NCBI GenBank assembly: GCA_016806645.1
Contig: JACSYO010000912.1
Span: 1,026,001 to 1,090,000, forward strand
From: Ophiodon elongatus
Lineage: Eukaryota; Chordata; Actinopteri; Perciformes; Hexagrammidae
Reading direction: 5' to 3'
DNA length: 64,000 bases
Positions within the stretch are counted from its first letter, which is position 1. Every line of letters begins with the position of its first letter. Shown piece after piece: positions 36,701 through 48,060 of the stretch. The position numbers and the translations under genes are program-made. A model generated the notes under the pieces. It saw only the letters and a program-made list of their open reading frames with translations. It ran no database searches and had not been told where the DNA came from.

Positions 36701-37009
36701 AAAGTTGCTACTTTTTTCCATTAAATGTTGTGAAATTGATTTGGTTGTGTGTGCTTCACTCTCCTAATAATAGAATAAGAAATGTGTCAGGAAATGTCAA
36801 AAAGTCACAGGCTTATACAACAGCCCTCGTTTCAACTTGAGGAGAAAAACAAAAAAAAATTTAAAAAAATGCATTAAGTTGCTAAATGATGGTAGAGAAA
36901 AAGGAAAGAACAAAAATATTTCTGCTGCTATTTTTCATGGTTTAGCGATATGACTATTCTTTGTCCCACAGACACAGCTGCCATTTGTCAATGAGCATGT
37001 GTTGATTTA
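33701..37009. other. No gene; purine-rich patch
   Basis: A GGA-repeat (35327-35349) and a GAGA/GAAAGAGAG-rich stretch (35405-35465) create a 118-codon Glu/Lys/Arg-rich forward frame that has no domain and is likely a composition artefact. The rest is AT-rich and unrecognised. Confidence 0.5.
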
Positions 37010-37380
37010 CAGTAGGGGTCACTAATAGGCGGGCTGTGGTTGTATCTGGACCTATAACTGATAGATAATTGATAATTATTACATTTTGATGGAGCACTTC
37101 TATTTTAACTGGCGCAGGTTTTCCAGCCTTTGCGGCACTCGTTCAGCGGTCCAGGAAACACACCGACCAATTACATACGCAATAAATGATATCACGTGAT
37201 GCTAATCAGCCAATCAAATACGTGTATTCCGATAAGCGTCGCGGCTTGAGTGAGATACGAACAGACGGGAGCGACTGGACGAGAGGCTGAAGAGTCGGAA
37301 TAGTACGTGAGTCAGAGAAGTTATTTCACATGGTGTTCTCCAAAAAGAGGAATGTGGACAGCAGTATTTCTTATTTTTAA
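37010..37380 (+). mobile_element. hAT-type DNA transposon, 5' end with start of transposase
   Basis: The left terminus CAGTAGGGGTCACTAATAGG (37010 on) resembles hAT ends of the CAGGGGTC type. After a GC-richer leader comes an ATG at 37330 followed by VFSKKRNVDSS. This resembles the N-terminus of hAT transposases of the GTF2IRD2/ZBED-like group, which commonly begin with an SKKRKVD-like stretch. The frame stops at 37378-37380 after 16 codons, and no zinc finger, RNase H-like or dimerisation domain follows. No right-hand terminus was found, so this is a truncated or internally deleted copy. The group assignment is tentative. Confidence 0.5.
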
Positions 37381-37973
37381 TTCATCCAGTTAAATTGGAA
37401 AACTGACAGTAAACATTGTTGAGATATTATTCAATTGAATTTTTTTTATTTGAAACGACAGTCAGTTGTTGACTACATACAGATGTTAATACAACCGTTA
37501 GGCTACTTCAATATTTTTTGGCACTAAATCATAGCGCAAGTTAAACATTATTGTGATGAAATTTAAATGAATACCCTAGACTTTTTGCATTGCATTGCAA
37601 CTTATTCTTTTTTACTGCAAGTGTGACTATGCTGAAATGATTTGGCTTATACAAAACCACAAACGGTAAGAAGCCAAGAGTTGAGCAAAAACTGAACTCC
37701 ATCATTGTCAATATACACGTTTCATTGTCCAATATAAAACCACTTTCCCCAGAAGAGCCATCACTTTGTGAGCGGTACACTGCTGTACTTAAAGTACTGA
37801 GGACCATAATGCCTTGGATGAACAGGTTTAATACATTATTGATGACAGGCTGGTTTGTTGGTTTGTATGAGATAGTCCTTGGAGAGTTTAAGCATAGTAC
37901 CATTTCAAAGGGACAAGTGCCCTGCTTTTTTTTCTCCTGTTGCTTTAGCCCAGATACAGCTGTGCTATGGTGA
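37381..37973. other. No gene recognised
   Basis: A 161-codon minus-strand frame (37541-38026) starts inside the adjacent CA microsatellite and has no recognisable domain. An opposite-strand frame (37725-37973) has none either. Neither is supported as a gene. Confidence 0.45.
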
Positions 37974-37984
37974 CACACACGCAC

Positions 37985-38026
<42 letters not shown>
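37974..38026 (+). repeat. (CA)n microsatellite with CG interruptions
   Basis: CA array of about 53 bp, interrupted by CGCA near its left end. Confidence 0.9.
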
Positions 38027-38029
<3 letters not shown>

Positions 38030-40058
38030 TTACAGTGTCATGCTAGTTTTATTTTTTTTGCTCTCTGGGGCATGTGCATGCTCAGTAGCTGTGGTAAAGT
38101 CACTTAATATGGGTAACCGCACAGACACACACATTTTCACACACTGTGAGGTGTCAGTGTGGCGTTTGATCTTCAATATTCTCTGGGGCACGATCTTTGT
38201 TCGGTTACCTCAAGGTTTTGTCACAGTCTGTATTCAAAATTATTTATGAAGGGCTACTTTTCCTGAGCAGGAGCGGCATGGCCAGGAGCTCCGCGAGGCT
38301 TTAGACAATACAATCACATAACAAACACACATGCACACAAACAGAAAGAAAATATGCACATTCATTGAGGAGATCAACCACACCTCAACAAAGTCACTTG
38401 TCTAACTAGATCGCTGCAGTGCAGGCCGGCACACAAACACATCCGGACACCCCTCATGCCCAGCGGCGGTTTTTAATCAAACACAGCATAACCTCATGAG
38501 GGTTTATTTTGTGCATATCCTAATTGTGTGTGTTTGTGTCTTTTAGATGAATGTTTGGAAAGACCTGCAATACAGCAGCCACACATTAATCTCAATTGTC
38601 CCCTTCAGCTGTGTAATTAAAGAGCCGTAACATTGTTTACGACACTTAAAACAATGCTTTAAGTCACTTTGGGTATGGTAAGATATGACCAGACGTCCAG
38701 ATTTAATCAGCAGAGTTCCTATTTATCGAGCGGTGCTTCAAGCATCCCAACAGGGATGTTGTTTATCCCGATAATGAGATTGACTATACATTTTTGCTGT
38801 CTGAAAAATCTGTGTTAAAAAGGTTTTGATCATCGTTGAACTTCCCATTTGTGTTGCCTACAGCTTTATTGGAGCCAAAGAGAGGGGAGTGCCATGTTTC
38901 CTTACAAGAATGACTGTGTATTGACAAAGAGAACTGCAGATGGTGTATGACTGTGATGCTGTTCATGCTTCTGTTGCAGACTGGTTGTTATTATGATTAG
39001 CATCAGCTTGAAACCGGCTCCCATGCAAGTGTTGATTCTAAGTCATGACTTGAGTTGTGTAGGCTTCCACCATTCAGTAATAGACAAATATACCCCAAGA
39101 GTCCATTGTCATCATTGCTACATGGAAGCATAGTTGTAAGTTTAAGCCTATTTTTACTCCTTTACCATACAGTGTATTTTTATTGTGCCGTTCTCAACAC
39201 TGTCACATGGCTCGCCTCTTATGATTAGACAAGGACAGTGGTTTATCTAATATCTTTGTTCATTTAAACGTTCTGTTTTTCAGCTGCATTTAACCAAAAC
39301 CATTTCCTATAAGCCTAAGACCTTTGCAGGCTGAATGTCAAGGCTCACTTAATTTCTTCAGAAAGACAGATGAAAGAAGTGCTGAAAGAGAAATTGCTTT
39401 GAGCTACACAAGCTAGTGGAACAGAGTATAGCCTGGACGTGACGTCATGACCTTGTTTCACTTTTGTGTTGTATTGAAAATAGCTACTTTATTGTGTTCC
39501 ACCATTCTACTCTGAGGAATAGCACCGGGAAATGTTCTATTAAAGCCCTACTTGTCGTCCTATAAAATGGGATATCTGCAAAAATCACTTTGCAGCCATT
39601 CATCTTCAGTAAATACAGTGTTGCAGGGTGATGCAGTCTGAAAGTTCCACCTGTGCTCATGTACAAGGGGCTCTGCTTGCTGTGAATCTAGATAAACACT
39701 TGTTATGTGCATCTCTACAAGTGTTTGTATTCCACTTAGTTTGTTGGAACATGCGCAAAAAACAAACAATGCAACTTTATTTTGTTTCTAAAGAAGACAA
39801 TTTGGATGGTGCACAATAAGTTACAACTAGAAGGAGCACGGTCCTCAGATGTCTGCTTGAAAGACATCCATCAAGAAATGTGAGGTTCCTCCAGCTCTGC
39901 AGAGTCCTACTGACCACTGGAGGAGGAGCCAGGAAGTGCTGTTTCTGTCATCTGGGGTAGTGCCCCAGGCACACAAAGCACTGTTGGAGCTATGGCCACT
40001 TATGTTAATGATCTTTCCTTTGGCAGTGTCAAATTTGGCTACATTTTGACATTTTCAG

Positions 40059-40060
<2 letters not shown>
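38027..40060. other. No gene recognised
   Basis: AT-rich sequence without a recognised repeat family, RNA gene or coding signature. Confidence 0.5.

Positions 40061-40095
<35 letters not shown>
40061..40095. repeat. (AT)n microsatellite, about 17 units
   Basis: Pure AT array. It is self-complementary and can extrude as a hairpin. Flanked by TTTCAGCT and AGAGCAACC. Confidence 0.95.
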
Positions 40096-40098
<3 letters not shown>

Positions 40099-43000
40099 CA
40101 ACCCCATTTGGTGTTTTTGAAGGGACTATTCAACAATGAATAATGTCCATACTCAAACGGCAAATTCAAAAGAAAGGTGCTTTCACATATATGGATACAC
40201 AAGAAATACACATTGCCAGAGCACATGCTTTTAAATACAAAATGGTGGAAGAGTTGTTTAGGACAAAAGTGTGTTGAGGAAATTGATCATTTTCTTGTCT
40301 AAGCACTGGCAAGGCAACAAGGCTGTGGCAAAAGGTGCAAGGTTAGCCACAATGCCTATTTATAGAAAATGCTGGTTTGGAAGTGTTTTGCATGCTGAGG
40401 GACTGTGGTGAAATCGGCAGAGGAACAAACTGGAGCTTTTATCTGCAGGAAATAAAGCCAGGCTGTCTCATTACACTCCCCAAAGACTTCACTATGGTTT
40501 GCTGGTTGTCCTGATTTAAATTTGTATGTGTGATGAGCTGTAGAGGAGACCAGTGAAATCCTAGAGGCCATTACAAGAGTTAACTTATGTGAAACTGAAC
40601 AAGAAATTCATGGTTGGGAGATGTGAAGATTTTATACATCAGGTCACAAACATAGATGATATTTCACGTACCTAACAAAAGTTCCTAAATGTACTATTGT
40701 CAAGTCTGTCAGAGAACATTGAGAAAGTCTCGGAATACTATTTTGAAACACTTCAACATAAAAGAAACTCAAGTTTGACAGGGATTTGATCCTAATTAAT
40801 GTCAACACAAAAGAACCAAAATGCTTTTGCTGATCCATTCAGTATCCAATTTATTACCTGTTGAGTGTTTCAAGGTCCGACTATTTTTTACTGAAAAATG
40901 AAGGGCCTTGGTTGGTGTTGTAGAGAGATGTACATGCTCATATGATTGATTGAAAACAATTCCAAGGATACCACATGCGGCAAAACCTCAAACCTGGTGT
41001 TTGGCTTAAATATTTGACTACAACATTTCACTTACTTTCTTGAATAAACATATTAAAAATTGTCTTTATTATTTCAAAATGATTAAGCTCATTGAAACAT
41101 TGGAAAGTAAAAAAACAAAAAAACAACCTGCTAATGGATTAATTATCATCAATGCATAAGTGAAGGCATAAAGTCAAATTAATGAATTCATAGTTTAACA
41201 GCACAACATTATCAAGCCAAGCATACAGACATATTTACTTAAGTGGTTACAAATACTTATTAAACTTTTGGCAATGGACCAGTATTATTAATGTTATCAG
41301 TCCATGATGTGATCTACATCCAGTCTACACAGCAGGGAAACGTTAGTCAATCACTGCCATAATTCCAATGATTCATCCTTCTCTATGCTTATATCTCCCA
41401 GTCAAATCTACATCCCCATGTAAATAAATAAAAAAAATAATTATAGGGAGAGTCATTTGTAACAATGGAGTGGATCAGTAAACAGAGTTGGCAGTTTTCC
41501 CAAAGAGAACAGCGTAGGATGATAAACTGATCAAGAGTTTCCCACTGGAAAATAAGCTAGTATTGGCTGATAAGCTCCACTGCTTGATTGGCCTATATTC
41601 CCTGTTGAGTTGATTAGACTCACAGACTGTTTTATACCCCCAGGTAGGAGAGTTAGTTGATGTTTAGGAGAGGAAATGATGATCTTTCCTTTCCCAGTCA
41701 CGTGAAGTGCAGTGTTGTGCTGCTGTAATTGAGTTTACGCATAATTGGCTGCAGCAGAAAAACAACCCCCTCAAACTTGGCAGAGAGATTCAGAGAAGCA
41801 TTTCTAAATGTAGTTTAATTATAGTCAACCTACAACTTTACGAATTTAGGTCTTATTTAGAAGTTCCCAAGTGTACATAAATAAAAAAGAGAAAATAAAA
41901 AATGTATATGCCCTTTCTTCCACTTCACAGGACAAGCTCATCTTAACAACTGCACATCAGGAACTGTTCATGGACTTTGACCGCTAGTCTTCTGCAGTGT
42001 AGGTTTCTTTTTTTTTTAATCAAAGTGGCAGCCCGAAGCCTGTTTTTAAAAACTGCACAAACTCTGCCTACATAGTTTATATACAAATGCACCCTGCAAG
42101 AGAGATCAAGGGAAGGCTGGAGCTGGTGACTCCTGTAAAAAGCCACTTCAGCCAGTCAACAGCCATATTAATCTCTGTCTGATTCAAGCACTCCTGTTTC
42201 AACAGTGGAGATTATGCTCATCTATCACCTGAGCCATGTGTTGTCACACTCACACATCATATCACATTCACATTCTCCTATAATAACTGAACTTCTGTTT
42301 GCCTCATTCCACTCTCCAACACGTCGTAGGTGCCTTTAGGCGTAGCCCGATGAACAGTTCAGCACATGCTTTTCCTCGATAACTGTTATAGCGCCACCTG
42401 AACGATAACCAGGTGTGTTGCATGTCATCAGGCTTTGTGGTGCATTCATTTAATAACAGAAGTAGCTGTTTTTGCATGCTGCAACAATCATGGCAAGCGC
42501 AGGGTTTGCCTGGGAAATGGTTTTGATGGATCCCATGATAACGCTTGTCTAACTGGAAAACCAACAATAAAACGACTGAGCCTTTCTTAAACATATGCCC
42601 TGTTGTCTTCTGTATCAAAAATATGTTCTGGCATTGGGAACTGTAAGAGGGAACAGAGCCGGGCCAAGCTGTCGAATAACAGTTGTTATGGTTTCAACAT
42701 GGTATCCCATTAGACACTGTTGCTATGATGTGTGTTATGCAGGCGGATGACAAATGAAAAGAAACAACAGAATAAATGTGTGGAAACACATGACAAATAA
42801 TCCCATACAGGATTACTGAATGGTACCATTAAGCAATTTACATCCTACCATGCTCTATGACATGTATAAATATAACATTTTGGTCAAGGATGGGATAGAA
42901 AAATACTAATAACGTAATCACGTTGCGTCTCATGTCACGGCTGACATAAAAAAAAGATGTACAGTACATGGTAAAGAAATTAAATGGAATGAACTGCCAG

Positions 43001-43182
43001 TGAATGCTTTGCAAATCTGTTCAATATAAAAATAGTAATTTGCAGAAATATATTTCCTTATTATGTTGATATAATTTGTGATCTGGGCAGCATCAAGTTC
43101 TTTTTAAAAATGTATTTGCAATGTAAACATGTATAGAAAACATTCCCTCACACAGAAGCTCACTGAATGTTGTGAATAATGT
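40096..43182. other. About 3 kb without a recognised gene
   Basis: AT-rich sequence. A phrase at 42385-42410 (TGTTATAGCGCCACCTGAAC) resembles a common fish repeat, but too little is preserved to call it. Frames are short and featureless. Confidence 0.45.
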
Positions 43183-43360
43183 GCACTAGTCTTTCTAGTC
43201 GCCAGACCTCATCCCTAATTGAGCCTCTATGGGAGAGTTTGTCAGATGTCACTCTCCACCACCTTACACCTAGTGAAGGAATATCTTTTGGAAGAATGGT
43301 GTGCTCCTGCAGAGTTTCAGAGAACCTTTCAATACCTTTCAGACATCCACATTTTTTACA
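43183..43360 (+). pseudogene. Possible Tc1-like transposase C-terminal remnant
   Basis: In two forward frames one can read SPDLIPN (stop), then IEPLWESLSDVT, and later LEEWCAPAEFQRTFQYL. These resemble the SPDLNPIE...LW and EEW...P boxes near the catalytic third Asp/Glu of Tc1/mariner transposases. There is at least one frameshift, and the remaining protein and the inverted repeats are not recognised. If correct, it is an old relic. The match is short, so confidence is modest. Confidence 0.4.
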
Positions 43361-45229
43361 TTAATCTGAAGGTGATGTATTGTGGATTTGCTATGAGAAG
43401 CAGGGGCGAGTGTCCCCTGCGCTCTAGTTCATGAATTATGCCACCAAAATACGTTTTTAAGTCAAACTGAAATCACATCTAGACATCAAGTTTTTTGTCA
43501 AAAATAATGTCAACAAATTTCTTAAATTGTTAATAGCTTCTTATTAAAAGGAGCAAACAAAGTCTGATGGTGGCGGTGGAGTTTGATTGACAGCAGTTGG
43601 CAAGCTAGCAGCGTGCCGTTGTTACATTGTAAGAAAGCAGAGAGTGCTGGTGTTATAACATAAGGAACAAGAGACAAAGTAAATAAACTTGTGCTGTAGC
43701 TACATTACTGAAGAATAAGGACCACACCAGCATCTAACCAGACCCAAGTGAAATTTGAAGTACATTTAAAGGCTGTTTAATGTGCTGCAGCTGAGCAGCT
43801 AATTAGCTTTCTGGATTGCAAACTGACGTCAGTGCAAGTGAATGTTTGTCTTGTGGCTCATTCAACAAGCTACGCTGCAGGACAAGATGAGCGTTCATGT
43901 TTGTGAGTTAGATAGGAAGGAGACTTTAGCACGATAGCTAATAGTTTGTTGTGTAGCAGGCTGCTGTCTGGCTCAAGGTGATTGTCTGTTCTGACACTGA
44001 AGTTATTACTTCATGAAAGATTGTTATGGCTTTTTTTTAAATAAGGTAGAGTTAATACAAATCCATCATGAAACCAAGAAATCTAAAATTCCTTTTAGTT
44101 TGTTTTTTTTCTCCCCCAAATGAGAACATAGGACAAGTGATTCGGAAAGCAAAACGTTTTTCTTGTTGCAGACCAAAAATGCATTTTTTAATTGCCGTTG
44201 TAAAATCTATGATTCTATAAAACAAACATCTGTCTTCTTACTGGTTATTTTTAACTCTGCTGCTCTCAGGCTCCAAGTATCGGGCATTGTGGCTCTTTCC
44301 GCGAATGTGCTGCTGAATACAGCAGTAAGGAACATTAACATGGTGAGGGTTGTAAAATGACACCGTTTCTAAAACACATACAACTTAGCTGTGATACAAC
44401 CACAACATACCACGGCCTGTGAGGTATTGATTAAATATATAATTGCCATTAATGATCCGCGTCTATTAACAGACAACAGAAGGACCTGAGAAGGAGGTGT
44501 AAGGAGATAATCAACAAATAGGTGATCAATTCCCAATGGTGTTTTTAATGATGTATGATAATCATTAAAACAAAAGGTCAAACCTGCAAGAATTTATGAC
44601 ATGAGCATAATGAACACTTTCTGTACTTTGTTGTAACTTCCAAATGAATATGACTTTTCTCCCCAAGGAGCTATTTCTATGTTTAAATCTTTTTATTGAA
44701 GAGTGAGGCGAGCACAAATTCGAGTGTCAATATTTTTCATCTTCAGTACATGCTGGAAAAGTTCATACATCAATATAGATGAAGTAATAGGATGCTTTGC
44801 TTAATTGCCATGGATACACCACTTACTTCTGAAATTTTGATATGTCACATGAAATTACTCGTGTGATTTGAGAGCGTGAACTATTTGAAGAACGCTCTAT
44901 AACGTAACCATTTCAATTCGAAACAGTATTGACAATCCCTCTTAAAAGATAATGAACTTTTGCAGTCTACCTGCTGTGTGTTCTCCCACGATTTGCCTGT
45001 TGAGCGGCTGAGTCATGCAATTAAAAGCTGAAAGCAGAGAGGGCCTGGATGTTACTGTGTTCGAAGGAAAAGGGCACAATTAAAAGAGTATACAGCATGT
45101 TGTTTGGCACCGGAGGCGATTAAAGTACAGTTTGAAAGCTTAAATGTGTTCTTCATCTCTGTGTTCCCTCATTCATTTCAAACACATTATTGCTAATAAA
45201 CATATATTGTGTATATATGTGACATTTTA
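43361..45229. other. No gene recognised
   Basis: AT-rich sequence without a recognised gene or repeat. Fragments containing AGCTAA/GCTAGC words occur around 43600-43950 but do not define an element. Confidence 0.45.
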
Positions 45230-45520
45230 TCTAGTTATACATTAAACGCATAGTTTGGGGAGAGTTAATGAGAAAAATTCATATCACCCTGATGGCTGTA
45301 CATTGAATATGTAGCTGGAGCCTGCAGCTGGTTAGCTTAGCTTTGCAAGAAAATTGGAAACGGGGCAACAGATAGCCTGCATCTGTGTGGAGGTAACAAA
45401 ATCCTAGCATCTCTAAAGTCTACTAATTAGCAAGTTATATCTTGTTCATTCAGTCTGTTCAAAAAGTATAAAAACGATAATTTGCCATTTGACAGAGGGT
45501 TATGTGCCAGTGTTGTGAGT
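45230..45520 (+). repeat. Dispersed teleost repeat family A, copy 3
   Basis: Shares the ordered landmarks of copies 1 and 2: AGCTGGTTAGCTTAGCTTTG (45327), GGAAACGGGGCAACAGATAG, GAGGTAACAAAATCCTAGCA, a TCTAAAGTCTACTAATTAGC block and GTTATATCTTGTTCATTCAG, then a GAGGGTTATGTGCCAG end (45495-45510). It preserves the right half that copy 1 has lost. The left half is more diverged. Confidence 0.6.
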
Positions 45521-47428
45521 TCAAACAGAATGCGAAGAAGCGGCACGTTTGCATACAGAGTCAATGGAAAGACATGATTAGGAGTAAACTGGCCGGAGCG
45601 CCTTAGTAGCCGTATGTTTACAGACATGCTGTGTACACGTAATATTCCGGGTTCGACCTTTGTTGTCGTACCGCTCTCTTTTTCCCTCTGTTTCCAGTCT
45701 GCCTCCACACTGTCATCTGTCTGATAAAGGCGAAGAATCCCCTGAAAAACTAATCTTGGAAAGGAGGGAATTTGGCCTGGGCGGTGCAGATTGACACCAG
45801 TAAACAGTATTTTGATTGGAGGGAGATGCTCTTTAAAAGGGAGGACAGACTTTGACTCCTTGGTTAGGAGGAGCCAGGCAACAAGACGAAACTAGAAATA
45901 GTCTGCCACATAACCCCCGTAGAATAAAATAACATTTGCGATTCTATATCAATATATGATCAGTTAATTATTGATATTTCAAGGTGCTGGTAAGTAGAAT
46001 GCCAGACTAGGTGTATACAGTCTTTTTCATGGTAAAATCGTTTTTTCTTAATGGGGTCCTGTGACTTTGATGAGAACAATATCAAGGCTTCAATTCCCCG
46101 TTAGAAAGGGCTGTCTGATGCCAAGGTATTTTAACCACCTAGAGAAAGGCCACCTAAAGGTTACTGTAGATAATACACACTGACCATGATTAAGGATACA
46201 TTTATATAACAATGTCCTATGCAGAAACCTTTGTCAGGTCACGTGGGAAAATATTTTTTAAAGGGCTTTGGAAATATCATCTTGACGCTAAACGCACATA
46301 CAACCAAAATGTGAATGTTTGGGTAGGAACCCTACTGGGAAGCTACAGAATCATTCAAAAATCTAAAAACAACATAGAATAATGGGGCCTCCTTTTAAAT
46401 ATCTGACTCTCCATCTGCCTGAATCAGTAACTGACAAATTGATTAATTAATTTTGATGTTTTTGTTGGATCCACCCATGGAGCCACCCTGCATTCCCCCA
46501 AGCCATATATTTCTCTCCGTTAGCAAAAACATCGCTACCCCAGTAACAAATAAGAAGCATAAATAAATCATAAACGGCTCAGATGTTACAATCATGATGC
46601 AACTGTTGTGTCTGTCTTCTCTCATCTTCTTGTCATCCTGACACACACATACACACACACACACAGAATGCTACAGTACTTCTTATGTACAAGATATTTC
46701 AGTGGGAGTATAGTGTCAAGTGTTTACAAGCACACTGCACAGTTTTCTCTTTCACACTATGCTAAGTTCATTTCATCATTAATGTGTTTCATTCTACTGA
46801 TGAGTGCAAATAAATACAGGAGAGCTAAATCCAATGATTAGTAAAGTAGGAGGGAGGGAAATGGGGAGAAAAAAAAACTAGAGCGTGCAGGAGCTAAAGC
46901 TTTTTGTCAGACACACATTTACGCACAACGCAGAGAGAATCTCAGGAGAAAAAAAGATGGCCTTGAACTATATAGTCTGTGTACAGCAATACTTCCTTTT
47001 ATATGGGACTCATCCCTGTATATTGCTCTTGCAGTCAACTGTAGCGTTATTGCAAATAAACAGTAAATGGAATTAACAGTAAATTGGGAATGAAGTTCAA
47101 GCAAAAGCATAGGCATTGTCATAGTGTTATTTGGCACATTTTGTATATATGTCGACTGCATTGTCTGAGGCTTAAGTGAAGGCATTGTATTAAAACCACA
47201 TTTCTATAGGAACTTCACAATATGGCAATGGCAATGTTGACCTTCACAGCAAAAGAAACAGAAAATTAGAGATAATTTTATACTGTAAACACTACAATTG
47301 TATATGAGATAGTATGTAAAGAACATATTGTTTAATAAACAAAATCACAGGAATAAGAGAAGTATCGAATGTGTCAGGACATGAAGTTCTTCAAAATGAC
47401 ACAAAATAATCCACCCAACTCCCCCCAA

Positions 47429-47429
<1 letters not shown>
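45521..47429. other. No gene recognised
   Basis: AT-rich sequence with a short CA array at about 46640-46665. No coding signature or repeat family was recognised. Confidence 0.5.

Positions 47430-47464
<35 letters not shown>
47430..47464 (+). repeat. (CA)n microsatellite, about 17 units
   Basis: Pure CA array preceded by CCCCCC (47421-47426). Confidence 0.95.
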
Positions 47465-47466
<2 letters not shown>

Positions 47467-47539
47467 CTGTCACTGCTCTACTTTAAAGTGGGTTACTTGG
47501 GCTGTCTGCACTGTATCTGCTGCTCCTTTGTACAAACTC

Positions 47540-48060
47540 TCTGTTTTGATCTTCTGTCACGGCCCCAGGGCCAAACGCAGCCGTGATGGACACAAATCCA
47601 TCTGACAGCTTTGCACACACGTTCCCTGAAGCCTTCCCCAACCCGTTCCCAAAGGCTTTCCTGGGAACGGCTCAAAGCTCTTCCTGGGGCAACATGATGC
47701 AGATGCGCGTGTAGGAACACACAGATCCTTTGGCCACCCACATGGGACGATAACGCGAGTGTACACACATGCATGCACTCTCTCCATACTCGATGAGCAG
47801 CTGAGTGGCCGCGGAGACAATGCCCAGATCTGAACCTTGAACATACACACCCGTCTTTATGGATACACATGGAGCTTGTATATGTGGGTGACAGATGGCT
47901 GCGTTGGGTGTGTGAGTCGCTAGGGTGTGTCTTCTCAGTACCTGCAGCATGTAGGGGGACCTGGGGCAAGGGCAGAGGCATGGAGGGGTACAGATGGGGC
48001 AGAAGGGGGTTGCACACCAAGAAACAAACCACAGCAAAATAAATATTCTCGGGTAAAACA
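47540..48060 (-). other. GC-richer segment with overlapping open frames and splice-like signals; unidentified
   Basis: Compared with its neighbours this stretch is GC- and CpG-richer, and all three minus-strand frames stay open for 97-179 codons. One minus frame contains GSDLGIVSAATQLLIEYGES and ends at 47672. A polypyrimidine tract followed by CAG (acceptor AG at 47962-47961) and a strong donor-like CAG/GTACTGAG (donor GT at 47941-47940) would delimit a 19-nt mini-exon (47942-47960). I do not recognise any of the proteins, and simple GC richness explains several open frames. It could be an exon cluster, a promoter-proximal region or an old repeat. Confidence 0.2.

Noticed and set aside
37541..38026. 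A 161-codon minus-strand frame
   Set aside because: Starts within the CA microsatellite, has no recognisable domain, and the opposite strand is open as well.
42385..42410. Fragment of a fish repeat with TGTTATAGCGCCACCTGAAC
   Set aside because: Only a short phrase is recognisable; too little to define an element.
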